A model generated the notes under the pieces. The model saw nothing but the letters and a program-made list of their open reading frames with translations. It did no database searches and had not been told where the DNA came from. Position numbers and translations under genes: made by a program. DNA of 64,000 nt from Bacillus_AD sp047238185 (GTDB taxonomy: Bacteria; Bacillota; Bacilli; Bacillales; DSM-1321), in the NCBI RefSeq assembly GCF_047238185.1, contig NZ_JBDFMI010000006.1, forward strand, positions 248,001-312,000, read 5' to 3'. Shown in pieces: positions 41,794 to 50,263 of this stretch (the stretch's first letter is position 1; every line of letters starts with the position of its first letter).

Positions 41794-43664
41794 CCGATAT
41801 ACCCCCCGGTTGCAGCATATATGACTAAAAGAACTGCAAGGCCGACCACAACAACAGCACCGTACATCTGCACCTGTCCATTCTGCAATGCAGACCCTCC
41901 TCTGGATACAGAGCGGATGACGCCAACAATCCCTTTCATCACCCCTTCAACAATGAACCATTCGATGGCCTGCAGGAAAATGCTGATGCCCTTTACAGCC
42001 GGAATGACCGAAGCAGCATATAATTCATCCACAAAATATTTATTTGTCAAAATCGTATATACGGTTGTTCCTGTCCCCGATGATGGATAGCGGACCCTTT
42101 TTCCTTTTCCGTACAAGGCATAGGCAACTGCTATTCCAGCCAATGAAACAATAACACTAGCAAACATGATCCAGACCGGTTCACTTCCGTGGCTTCCTGC
42201 CAGTGCCGGATTATCCTCTGTAAGCCAATCCCCCAGGAATGTCCCAAACCAAGGAGTATTTACATAGCCGCTTCCAATCGCCAATAGTCCAAGTACCACA
42301 ATAGGGACCAGCATATTGGCAGGCGATTCATGAACAGGCATTTCTCGCTGTTTGTCTGTACCCCCAAAAACGATAAAGAAGAGACGGAACATATATAAAG
42401 CCGTTAAAAATACCGTCAGTAAAGCAAGTGTGAATAAAAAATAATGGCCCTCTATCCAAACAGACGCCAGTATTTCATCCTTGCTGAAAAAACCGGATAG
42501 GAGAGGAAAGCCTGATAGTGCCAAAGTACCTATCAGGAAAAATAGGCCGGTTACCTTCAATTTCTTCCACAATCCGCCCATGCCGAAAATGTTTTGTGTA
42601 GCCACAGCATGGATGACGCTTCCTGCTGCCAAAAACAGCAACGCCTTAAAAAAAGCATGCGTCATCAGGTGGAAAACAGCGGCGACATATCCAGCCGAAC
42701 CGAGAGCAAGCATCATATAGCCAAGCTGGCTGATGGTCGAATAAGCCAATATCCGTTTGATATCCTTCTGTACCAAACCGATGGAAGCGGCAAATATCGC
42801 TGTAAAACCTCCGATGATTCCCACGGTCAGAAGTGCTGCCTCGCTGGCTGCAAATAAAGGATACATAGCGGCTACCAAATAGACGCCGGCAGCCACCATT
42901 GTAGCTGCATGGATCAAAGCCGATACTGGCGTAGGCCCTTCCATTGCATCAGGGAGCCATGTGTGGAGCGGGAACTGACCCGATTTCCCCATTGCTCCGG
43001 CAAAAATAAGCAGGGCTATCAGTGTAATCATCCCCGTTGAGACAACTCCGGCATCAATCGCAGAAAAAATGTCAGAGAACTCGAAGCTGCCAGTTTGCCA
43101 GAACAAAAGAATCATCCCGATCAATAGCCCGACATCGCCAATCCGGGTCATAATGAATGCCTTCTTGGCGGCTGCCCTTGCCTCCTCCTTTTCAAAATAA
43201 TACCCAATCAAAAGGAATGAGCCGAGGCCGACTAACTCCCAAAAAATATACAGCTGAAGCAGATTAGGGCTAATCACCAGGCCCAGCATAGAGCTTGTAA
43301 ACAAGCCTAGATAGGCATAAAATACAGCAATCCGGCTGTCCCCTTCCATATATCCTTTAGAATATGTATGGACCAATAAACTGACTAAAGACACGATGAC
43401 CAGCATTAACGCATTCAACTGATTAATTTCGAACCCTGCCGTTATGCGTGTATCCCCGAATGACAGCCATGTCCCTTCAAATTTGAAGGAAGGGCCTGTC
43501 AGCCGCCCATAAAGAACAACTAGTGAATAAATAAAGGAAACAAGGGTACACATAATACCGATATAGGCACTCCATTCTTTCATCCGCTTCCCGAAGAGAA
43601 GCAGCAGAACGAATGAAATGAACGGGAGCAGAGGGATCATCCAAGCATTCTCCATCATATCCAT
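41790..43664 (-). CDS. nuoL: NADH-quinone oxidoreductase subunit L
   Basis: A 624-aa subunit, the largest antiporter-like part, with 14 core helices and a C-terminal lateral helix followed by a last membrane anchor (about 540-620) that clamps N, M and L together. Motifs include YIFWELVGLGSFLLIGYY with a key E and GAMGKSGQFPLHTWLPDAMEGPTPVSALIHAATMV. Start ATG with GGGGAATGG upstream. A 62-base gap separates it from nuoK. Confidence 0.95.
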   Translation of the reverse strand: MDMMENAWMIPLLPFISFVLLLLFGKRMKEWSAYIGIMCTLVSFIYSLVVLYGRLTGPSFKFEGTWLSFGDTRITAGFEINQLNALMLVIVSLVSLLVHTYSKGYMEGDSRIAVFYAYLGLFTSSMLGLVISPNLLQLYIFWELVGLGSFLLIGYYFEKEEARAAAKKAFIMTRIGDVGLLIGMILLFWQTGSFEFSDIFSAIDAGVVSTGMITLIALLIFAGAMGKSGQFPLHTWLPDAMEGPTPVSALIHAATMVAAGVYLVAAMYPLFAASEAALLTVGIIGGFTAIFAASIGLVQKDIKRILAYSTISQLGYMMLALGSAGYVAAVFHLMTHAFFKALLFLAAGSVIHAVATQNIFGMGGLWKKLKVTGLFFLIGTLALSGFPLLSGFFSKDEILASVWIEGHYFLFTLALLTVFLTALYMFRLFFIVFGGTDKQREMPVHESPANMLVPIVVLGLLAIGSGYVNTPWFGTFLGDWLTEDNPALAGSHGSEPVWIMFASVIVSLAGIAVAYALYGKGKRVRYPSSGTGTTVYTILTNKYFVDELYAASVIPAVKGISIFLQAIEWFIVEGVMKGIVGVIRSVSRGGSALQNGQVQMYGAVVVVGLAVLLVIYAATGGYIG

Positions 43665-43726
43665 TCCCCTTCTTAGTCACTGCGGGAACTTCCCTGCATA
43701 CAGTGACATTTTCTTGTTTACCATTT

Positions 43727-44041
43727 TTAATGTTTCATAGAGCCGGCATCTGAAGCCTTCACTGTGTTGCGGATCCGGTAAAAGGCAATCAGAATAGCAA
43801 GTCCGACAGCTGCTTCCGCTGCGGCAACGGCAATGCTGAACAATGAAAAAACCTGGCCTGTGATAGAAGGCGCCAATCCGTACTTGCTGAAGGCTACCAA
43901 ATTAATATTGACTGCATTCAGCATAAATTCGACACACAGAAGAATGATGACCAAATTGCGTTTCGTCAACGCTCCGTATAAACCGATGCAGAATAGGACC
44001 AGCGCCAATACAAGGTATGCCGATAAGGGTACTGACGTCAT
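43727..44041 (-). CDS. nuoK: NADH-quinone oxidoreductase subunit K
   Basis: A 104-aa subunit with three membrane helices (about 8-25, 30-50, 63-86). Two conserved membrane glutamates of the E-channel are visible in LLCVEFMLNAVN and AAAEAAVGLAI. Overlaps the nuoJ stop by 4 bases (ATGA). Confidence 0.95.
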   Translation of the reverse strand: MTSVPLSAYLVLALVLFCIGLYGALTKRNLVIILLCVEFMLNAVNINLVAFSKYGLAPSITGQVFSLFSIAVAAAEAAVGLAILIAFYRIRNTVKASDAGSMKH

Positions 44042-44553
44042 TCTGAATCATCTCCTTCCTCTCTTCTTGCCAAGATAACCGCCCCCACTAAAGCCGCAAG
44101 CAATAAAACAGATAGAAGTTCGAACGGGATTGGAAACTTGCTGAACAGCTCCATCCCTATTTGTTTTGTATTCTCGTCATGCAGTGCCAGAGGGCTATTT
44201 CCAAAGTCCAAATCATAGATTCCCAGATACACTACACCAGCAAAAAGAAACAAGCCGCCGAGTACGAACCATTTACGCCATTTATGCGGCTCTTTCTGTT
44301 CTTCATCGTTATGCCTTGTCAGCATGATGCCGAAAAGCATCATAATGGTAATGGCCCCTGAGTAAATCAAAATTTGGACTGCTGCCAAAAACTCAGCCGA
44401 CAGCAGGATATATAAACCGGCAATGCTGATAAAAGTAAAAACGGCCGCCAGTACCATGTGGACCACTTTTCTTAGTATGAGCATCATCAACCCGCCGCCC
44501 ACAGCCACCGCTGCCAGGCAAATAAAAGCAACATACTCCCCTGAAAGGTTCAT
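44038..44553 (-). CDS. nuoJ: NADH-quinone oxidoreductase subunit J
   Basis: A 171-aa membrane subunit with five helices. The third (about 58-78, LIYSGAITIMMLFGIML) holds the Y/G region that forms a pi-bulge in complex I. The C-terminus is short and charged (ARREEGDDSE). ATGA overlap with nuoI. Confidence 0.92.
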   Translation of the reverse strand: MNLSGEYVAFICLAAVAVGGGLMMLILRKVVHMVLAAVFTFISIAGLYILLSAEFLAAVQILIYSGAITIMMLFGIMLTRHNDEEQKEPHKWRKWFVLGGLFLFAGVVYLGIYDLDFGNSPLALHDENTKQIGMELFSKFPIPFELLSVLLLAALVGAVILARREEGDDSE

Positions 44554-44969
44554 GCCTTATTCTCCTTCCTGAGGTGGACATCGTTTTCGTCAAGCCATTC
44601 CAAGTTCTTGAACAACTGGTCTCTGCTGAATTCAGCCAGCTCAAATTTGTGGCTCATAATAATGGCTTCCGTCGGGCACACCTCTGTACACAAATCGCAT
44701 AAGATGCAAATTTCGAAGTTGATATCGAATGTTTCTATGATTTTCCCTTTCTTTTCTGGATCGGGATGCTTGCTTCCCTTTAAATTGATGCAATCTGTCG
44801 GGCAGATATTGGCGCATTGATTGCAGACAGTGCATTTCTCCGGATAGAATTTTTGTATGCCTCGAAAACGGTCCGGAACCGGCAGTGGATCATTGGGATA
44901 ATCGTATGTTACTTTCGAACGGGACAAATTTTTCAATGTATACGTGAGGCCTTTCATCAGTCCCCGCAT
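44550..44969 (-). CDS. nuoI: NADH-quinone oxidoreductase subunit I
   Basis: A 139-aa peripheral subunit with two 4Fe-4S clusters (N6a, N6b). The two ferredoxin motifs are CTVCNQCANICP (about 52-63) and CILCDLCTEVCP (about 95-106). The start at 44969 is MRGLMKGLTYTLKN with GGGGTGG upstream; a longer frame to 45059 overlaps nuoH and lacks a site. Electrons pass from here to NuoB. Confidence 0.95.
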   Translation of the reverse strand: MRGLMKGLTYTLKNLSRSKVTYDYPNDPLPVPDRFRGIQKFYPEKCTVCNQCANICPTDCINLKGSKHPDPEKKGKIIETFDINFEICILCDLCTEVCPTEAIIMSHKFELAEFSRDQLFKNLEWLDENDVHLRKENKA

Positions 44970-45000
44970 CTTTCCACCCCTTTTCGATAGAATGATTATT

Positions 45001-46008
45001 TTATAGAAGCTTCCACAGCTCCCTGACAAGCGCTGTGATGAATATATTGGCCAAAGCAAGCGGCAGAAGGACTTTCCAGCCGAACTCCATCAATTGGTCA
45101 GCACGTATCCTCGGGAATGAAGCACGCAGCCAAATCAAACAAAACACGACCAGACTGAATTTAAGCGCGAACCAAATAGCTCCTGGAATGAAATCTAGGA
45201 ATGGAAGCGGAAGCCAGCCCCCGAGAAACAAAATGGTCGTCAACGCGCTCATCGCGAACAGGTAGACATACTCTGCCAACATAAAGAAAGCCCAGCGAAA
45301 ACCTGAATACTCTGTATGGAATCCAGCAACTAATTCCGATTCCGCCTCCGGCAAATCGAAAGGCGTCCGGTTTAATTCCGCTACGGAAGCAATGATAAAT
45401 ATAATAAATGCAAGCGGCTGCATGACGATAAACCAAACATTCCCCTGTGCCTCGATAATATCGTTTAAATTCAGGCTGCCGGAAATCATGATCACTCCCA
45501 CTACGGACATGACAAGTGGAATCTCATACGAAATCATTTGTGCTGCTGCACGCATGCCTCCAAGCAGGGCATATTTATTATTCGATGCCCAACTCCCCGC
45601 TACAATACCGACAGTCGTTATGCCTGAAACCGCAATATAATAGAGCAGGCCGATTCCGAGGTCTGCAAATTGGAAATGCTCCGTAAACGGCATGGTCGCC
45701 AATACCATGAACGCCGGGGCAAATGCAATAATCGGTGCCAGCATGAATAAAGGACGGTCTGCCAATTTCGGGATAATGTCTTCTTTGATCAACAGCTTCA
45801 GGACATCGGCAACCGTCTGGAGCAATCCCCATTTTCCGCCGACCGTATTAGGGCCGTAACGCAGCTGCATAAAGCCCATTACTTTCCTCTCCGCTAAGAT
45901 GGCATACGTAACGAAGCCTAGCAGTATAAACAGAAACACAATGCTGCAAACAGCAAAGACCATAAAGCCGTACCAGCCCGGTGCAGCATTCAATAGGTGT
46001 TCAATCAT
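45001..46008 (-). CDS. nuoH: NADH-quinone oxidoreductase subunit H
   Basis: A 335-aa membrane subunit with 8 helices that helps form the quinone-binding cavity. Typical motifs: ILAERKVMGFMQLRYGPN, RAAAQMISYEIPLVMS, ELNRTPFDLPEAESELVAGFHTEYSG. The ATG overlaps the nuoD stop by one base. Confidence 0.96.
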   Translation of the reverse strand: MIEHLLNAAPGWYGFMVFAVCSIVFLFILLGFVTYAILAERKVMGFMQLRYGPNTVGGKWGLLQTVADVLKLLIKEDIIPKLADRPLFMLAPIIAFAPAFMVLATMPFTEHFQFADLGIGLLYYIAVSGITTVGIVAGSWASNNKYALLGGMRAAAQMISYEIPLVMSVVGVIMISGSLNLNDIIEAQGNVWFIVMQPLAFIIFIIASVAELNRTPFDLPEAESELVAGFHTEYSGFRWAFFMLAEYVYLFAMSALTTILFLGGWLPLPFLDFIPGAIWFALKFSLVVFCLIWLRASFPRIRADQLMEFGWKVLLPLALANIFITALVRELWKLL

Positions 46009-47108
46009 CAGCCGTCAACCTCCCCGAGGACTATATCAATGGCTCCTAAAATAGCGATCAGGTTTGCGATATTCTCCCCTTTCAGCAATTTAGGGAGAAT
46101 CTGCAGATTATAAAAAGAAGGCCTGCGGAATTTCAAACGGTACGGCTCCCTTTTTCCTTCACTGGCAATATAGCACCCCAGCTCTCCCCTTGGAGATTCG
46201 ATACGCACAAACCCCTCGCCTGCAGGCGGTTTGATCATCCGCGGTACCTTACCGATTATGGGCCCCTCCTTCGGAAACTGTTCCACAGCCTGTTCAACGA
46301 TTCGCAGTGATTGCTCGATTTCCTCCATGCGGCAATGGTAGCGCGCCCAAGCATCTCCGGTATCATAAACGGGAATATTAAAATCAAACCGATCATAAAT
46401 GCTGTATGGTTCGTCCTTCCGCAGGTCCCATTTGACACCTGTACAACGCAGATTGGCACCGCTCAACGAGTAGTTCAGCGCTTCTTCCTTTGAATAGCTT
46501 CCGATTCCTTTAATCCGGTTAATAAAAATTTCATTGCCTGTCACTAAATCATGGTATCCCGCCAATTGCTCCCTCATATAAGGGACGAACTCGCCTACCT
46601 TTTCAATCCAACCGTCCGGTGCGTCCCATTTGACGCCCCCGACGCGCATATAATTGAAGGTTAGCCGGGCACCTGATAGTTCATTTAATAAATTTAGAAT
46701 CATTTCCCTTTCCCTGAATGCATATAGGAAAGGGCTGATGGCGCCAATATCAAGCAAATAGGTACCCCACCAGACGAGATGGCTTGAAATCCGGCCAAGT
46801 TCCATCGCTAGCACACGTAAATATTCAGCCCGGTCAGGTATTTCGAGCCCCATCATCGTCTCCACCGCATGGCAAAGGACGTAGTTATTGGTCATGCCGG
46901 CCAAATAATCCAGCCGGTCCGTATAGGGAATGATCTGCGTATATTGAAGGTTTTCTGCTATTTTTTCAGTGCCTCGATGAAGGTAGCCGATGACCGGAGT
47001 TGCTTCAACGATCATTTCACCGTCTATTTTAAGGACCAGCCGGAAAACGCCATGGGTGCTTGGATGCTGCGGCCCGACATTCAAGAGCATTTCTTCCGTA
47101 CGGATCAT
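46008..47108 (-). CDS. nuoD: NADH-quinone oxidoreductase subunit D
   Basis: A 366-aa 49-kDa-type subunit related to the large subunit of NiFe hydrogenases. The quinone-site features VGPQHPSTHGVFRL (His and Tyr region, about 12-25) and GYLHRGTEKIAE are clear, with RIESPRGELGCYI later. It lacks metal cysteines, as expected. Normal length; fits just after the NuoC gene. Confidence 0.96.
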   Translation of the reverse strand: MIRTEEMLLNVGPQHPSTHGVFRLVLKIDGEMIVEATPVIGYLHRGTEKIAENLQYTQIIPYTDRLDYLAGMTNNYVLCHAVETMMGLEIPDRAEYLRVLAMELGRISSHLVWWGTYLLDIGAISPFLYAFREREMILNLLNELSGARLTFNYMRVGGVKWDAPDGWIEKVGEFVPYMREQLAGYHDLVTGNEIFINRIKGIGSYSKEEALNYSLSGANLRCTGVKWDLRKDEPYSIYDRFDFNIPVYDTGDAWARYHCRMEEIEQSLRIVEQAVEQFPKEGPIIGKVPRMIKPPAGEGFVRIESPRGELGCYIASEGKREPYRLKFRRPSFYNLQILPKLLKGENIANLIAILGAIDIVLGEVDG

Positions 47109-47111
47109 TGT

Positions 47112-47903
47112 TCACACCTCCTCATCATATGGTTCATAATCCTTCCTTAAAGGATGGCCGACCCAATCTTCCCCAAGCATAATCCTCTTAAGATCCGGAT
47201 GGCCGGTAAAATGGATGCCAAGTAAGTCAAACGCCTCGCATTCCGGCCAATTCACTCCTTCCCATAATGAAGATACAGAAGGAATGGAAGGTTGCTGGCG
47301 GTCAAGCTTAACTTTCAACACAAGAGAATGGTTGTGCACAGAGGAGCACAAATAGACATATAGCTCGAAATGCGTGCCAAAATCGGTCGCGTGCAGTTCT
47401 GCCGCATAATCAAAAGCCGTTTCCGCATGATTTTTCAGAAATGAGGCAACCTGCAAATAATAGTCAGGATGGACTTCTATAGTCGGCACGTGCTTGGATA
47501 GTCGGTTAATCGATGATTGGATAATGGATTCTTTCCCTATATGGGTATGGATTGCGCGGATGTAAGTGTCCAATACTGGCTGATTGGGCGATGGTTCCAA
47601 TTCCTCCGGCGGCTCTTCCTTTTTCTTTTTGGCAGCCCGTTCTTTTGCCAGCATTGCTGCTTTTGCCTTTGCTTCAGCTATTTTTTTGGCTTTCTCTTGC
47701 ACTTCTTCGCTGTCGGATTGGATTGAATTTTGAGTAGGTATTGATTCGTTTGATGGGGTATCGTTTATGTTGGTTTCCCGGACAGTCCCTTTTTTTTCAG
47801 TGACCGTTCCATGAGGCGAGGTTGCATTTGGTTCTTCTATATTTTCTGGAGGCAGAGAAGTTGAAGTTTGTTTGTATGATGGATGTTTTTCTGTTTCTTT
47901 CAA
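47112..47903 (-). CDS. nuoC: NADH-quinone oxidoreductase subunit C with a long low-complexity N-terminal extension
   Basis: A 263-aa protein. The conserved 30-kDa domain is about 105-255 (EAFDLLGIHFTGHPDLKRIML near the end). The first ~105 residues are a disordered segment rich in E, K, A, T and P, including a lysine/alanine run (EKAKKIAEAKAKAAMLAKERAA). Extensions of this sort are known in Bacillus NuoC. The ATG at 47903 is 1 base after nuoB, and a start inside the extension would be possible. Confidence 0.9.
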   Translation of the reverse strand: MKETEKHPSYKQTSTSLPPENIEEPNATSPHGTVTEKKGTVRETNINDTPSNESIPTQNSIQSDSEEVQEKAKKIAEAKAKAAMLAKERAAKKKKEEPPEELEPSPNQPVLDTYIRAIHTHIGKESIIQSSINRLSKHVPTIEVHPDYYLQVASFLKNHAETAFDYAAELHATDFGTHFELYVYLCSSVHNHSLVLKVKLDRQQPSIPSVSSLWEGVNWPECEAFDLLGIHFTGHPDLKRIMLGEDWVGHPLRKDYEPYDEEV

Positions 47904-47904
47904 G

Positions 47905-48417
47905 CTACATCACCCGCTTTCCATGCTTGGCTTCATAGCGGATTTTTTCACGCAGCCTGTTGATTCCATACATGAGCGCGGCTGGATTGGGAGGGCATCC
48001 CGGTATATACACATCCACAGGAACGATTTGGTCTACACCTTTTACAACACTGTAGGAATAGATATACGGACCGCCTGCAGTGGCGCAGGATCCCATGGCA
48101 ATGACCCATTTTGGTTCCGGCATCTGATCGTATAAGCGCCGAATGATCGGGGCCATTTTTTTAGTAACCGTTCCAGAAACGATCATAACGTCCGACTGCC
48201 GGGGAGATGTCCTGAAAAAGGAACCGAACCGGTCAAGGTCATAATGTGATGAGCCTACACCCATCATTTCTATGGCACAGCAGGCAAGTCCAAATGTCAT
48301 TGGCCATAAAGAGTTGCTCCGTGCCCATGATTTAAGCTGTTCCAATGTCGATAAGAATACATTTTGCTGCAATTCCTTCATTTCCTGCTGAGTGATTCCG
48401 TCTAATTTTAAGTCCAT
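47905..48417 (-). CDS. nuoB: NADH-quinone oxidoreductase subunit B
   Basis: A 170-aa subunit carrying cluster N2 next to quinone. Four cysteine ligands are visible: tandem C46-C47 in LACCAIEMM, C in AMGSCATAGGPY (about 111), and C in YIPGCPPNP (about 141). The start overlaps nuoA by 10 bases. Length is normal. Confidence 0.97.
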   Translation of the reverse strand: MDLKLDGITQQEMKELQQNVFLSTLEQLKSWARSNSLWPMTFGLACCAIEMMGVGSSHYDLDRFGSFFRTSPRQSDVMIVSGTVTKKMAPIIRRLYDQMPEPKWVIAMGSCATAGGPYIYSYSVVKGVDQIVPVDVYIPGCPPNPAALMYGINRLREKIRYEAKHGKRVM

Positions 48418-48782
48418 TTAAGCACCTTCTTTTTCCATGCATAAAGTAAACCAATGAACAGCACAAGTACGAACAACAGCATTTCGATCAATGCAAACAG
48501 CCCTAATTTATCAAATGCGACTGCCCACGGATAAAGGAATACCGTTTCTACATCAAAGATGACAAACAATAAGGCGAACATGTAGTAGCGTACATTAAAT
48601 TGGACCCTAGAATCATGGAAAGGCTCCATTCCACTCTCATAGGTAGTGTATTTCGCCGAAGATGGCTTATACGGCCTTAGGATTTTTCCAATAAAAAGGG
48701 CTACAAGCGGCAATAGGATACCGAGGCTCAAAAAGATAAGAACAATCAAATAGTTATTCTGATACACATGCAGTGAATCCAC
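48408..48782 (-). CDS. nuoA: NADH-quinone oxidoreductase subunit A
   Basis: A 124-aa membrane subunit with three helices (about 11-33, 65-85, 93-117). Y-E-S-G-M-E-P (about 48-54) is the conserved loop near the quinone site. First gene of the operon, following a promoter at 48852-48880. Confidence 0.95.
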   Translation of the reverse strand: MDSLHVYQNNYLIVLIFLSLGILLPLVALFIGKILRPYKPSSAKYTTYESGMEPFHDSRVQFNVRYYMFALLFVIFDVETVFLYPWAVAFDKLGLFALIEMLLFVLVLFIGLLYAWKKKVLKWT

Positions 48783-48851
48783 GAGACTCCCCCTTTATGT
48801 CCGGTTTGCCGGCAAACAAACCAAATATTTACAAATTATGTAACCGTATAC

Positions 48852-48880
48852 ATTATAACATCGTTATACAAGAGTGTCGA
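48852..48880 (-). promoter_or_regulatory. Probable sigma-A promoter of the nuo operon
   Basis: On the minus strand, TCGACA (48875-48880), 17 bases and TATAAT (48852-48857). The -10 is perfect. The 5' leader would be about 65 bases to the nuoA start. Confidence 0.6.
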
Positions 48881-49112
48881 TGACTACCCGGATAGATTTG
48901 CCCCGCCTCCCCACTCTCTGTCCCCTTCTTTATATGCTTATTACTTAAGGTTGGATTTTATTATCGTAAATCTTTCGGTTCTCTCATTCCTCTTTTAATG
49001 GCACTCCAACATTCAAAAAATATAAGATGTTGCCAAACATGACTATTGTCATCTATATGGAGTGGAAATGATCAAAAGGCTTGGCTAAGTAAAGAGTGTT
49101 TTCGTAAACCTT

Positions 49113-49245
49113 GTAGCTTTTGCATGCGTTAATCGCTCCAGGATGCCCGCTTTCTGCGGGGTGGGCGATGAGCCTCCTCGGCCTCTGGCCTTGCGGGGTC
49201 TCATCTGTCCCACTGATCCCGCAGGAGTCTCGCACCTTCCGCTAT
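49113..49245 (-). repeat. Solitary dispersed repeat, family B
   Basis: On the minus strand it reads AGCGGAAGGTGCGAGACTCC ... GGGACAGATGAGACCCCGC ... CATCCTGGAGCGAT, the same core as the tandem array at 16920-17990, with changes. It is GC-rich with internal complementary arms. No gene lies in 48900-49340 apart from this element. Confidence 0.75.
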
Positions 49246-49341
49246 TTAAAATAAGCAAAAGTCTACCATTCCTTTTATAAAGGAGGTGTAGTTAAAAGCA
49301 GCACCAACATTAACCTATGTTTTAGAAACTTTCCCTATAAT

Positions 49342-49727
49342 CATATTCCCTATTTTATTCCACTTACATTTTAGATCAAGATCAACTTAATAAAGCAAAA
49401 GCGAAAGAAAAGAAAAGTTACAATACAGGAATTACATATGACCAACTAGCAAGAACACCTGATAAATATACGGGTGAAAAAGTAAAAATCCTTGGCAAAG
49501 TGGTTCAAGCCATTGAGGGAGACGGCGAGACTCAAATTCGATTAGCTGTTAAAAATGATTATGATACAATTCTATTTGGCTCATTTGAATCTTCTTCTAT
49601 TCAATCTCGTGTATTGGAAGACGACCAAATTACGATTTATGGATTATCTACAGGCTTATTTTCTTATGATTCTACAATGGGTGGAACAATATCTATTTCA
49701 GGTGTATCTATCGATAAAATTGAATAA
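49342..49727 (+). pseudogene. 5'-truncated gene for a DUF4352/toxin-regulator-like domain
   Basis: The open frame from about 49342 to the TAA at 49725-49727 has no credible start codon (only a GTG at 49500 within it) and no N-terminal signal peptide. It encodes KAKAKEKKSYNTG, then PDKYTGEKVKILGKVVQAIE, then a beta-rich domain with VLEDDQITIYGLSTG and STMGGTISISGV. This is the C-terminal part of lipoproteins of Bacillus/phage 'toxin regulator' type. The N-terminal half seems to be missing. A hairpin, AAAGGC...GCCTTT, follows at 49736-49770. Confidence 0.6.
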
Positions 49728-49792
49728 GTACGTAACAAAGGCACCCATCATTTAGAAGGTTGCCTTTATTCATATTAAAAGACCAAAATGAA

Positions 49793-49830
49793 AAAAGCCT
49801 GTTCCCCGCTTTCGCAAGGAACAGGCTTTT
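49793..49830 (-). terminator. Intrinsic terminator of the atp operon
   Basis: On the minus strand, AAAAGCCTGTTCC and GGAACAGGCTTTTT form an 11-bp stem; the loop is about 12 bases. It is 5 bases after the atpC stop and also faces the plus-strand remnant. Confidence 0.88.
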
Positions 49831-49834
49831 CTAC

Positions 49835-50239
49835 TTATTTTAGGCTTTCATATATGTTTATACGATTGATGGCACGTTTTAAAGCCAACTCAGCTCGCTT
49901 AGAATCCACATTACGCTGCTGATCATGCAGAAGATGCTCTGCACGAGTCTTTGCAGACATAGCTCGGGCAATGTCGATATTCTCTGCTAGTTCAGCTGTT
50001 TGCGCTAAAATAGTAACCTTATCGGGGCGAACTTCCAAAAAACCGCCGCTGACTGCGACAAATTCTGTTTTTCCACCTTTTTTAAGGCGCACAGCACCGA
50101 TTTCAAGCGGTGCAACCGTAGCGATATGGCCTGGCAATATACCAAGTTCACCGCTTTTGGCTTTTGTGCTTACCATTTCCACTTCGCCGTTATATACTGG
50201 GCCATCGGGAGTAACAACACTGACTTCTACCGTCTTCAT
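49835..50239 (-). CDS. atpC: ATP synthase F1 epsilon subunit
   Basis: A 134-aa central-stalk subunit with an N-terminal beta sandwich (VVTPDGPVYNGEVEMVSTK, about 8-85) and a C-terminal two-helix domain (about 90-134) that can inhibit the rotor. Length and motifs are normal. Last gene of the atp operon; starts 24 bases after atpD. Confidence 0.95.
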   Translation of the reverse strand: MKTVEVSVVTPDGPVYNGEVEMVSTKAKSGELGILPGHIATVAPLEIGAVRLKKGGKTEFVAVSGGFLEVRPDKVTILAQTAELAENIDIARAMSAKTRAEHLLHDQQRNVDSKRAELALKRAINRINIYESLK

Positions 50240-50263
50240 TTCATACCCTCCTAGGTCCCTGGA

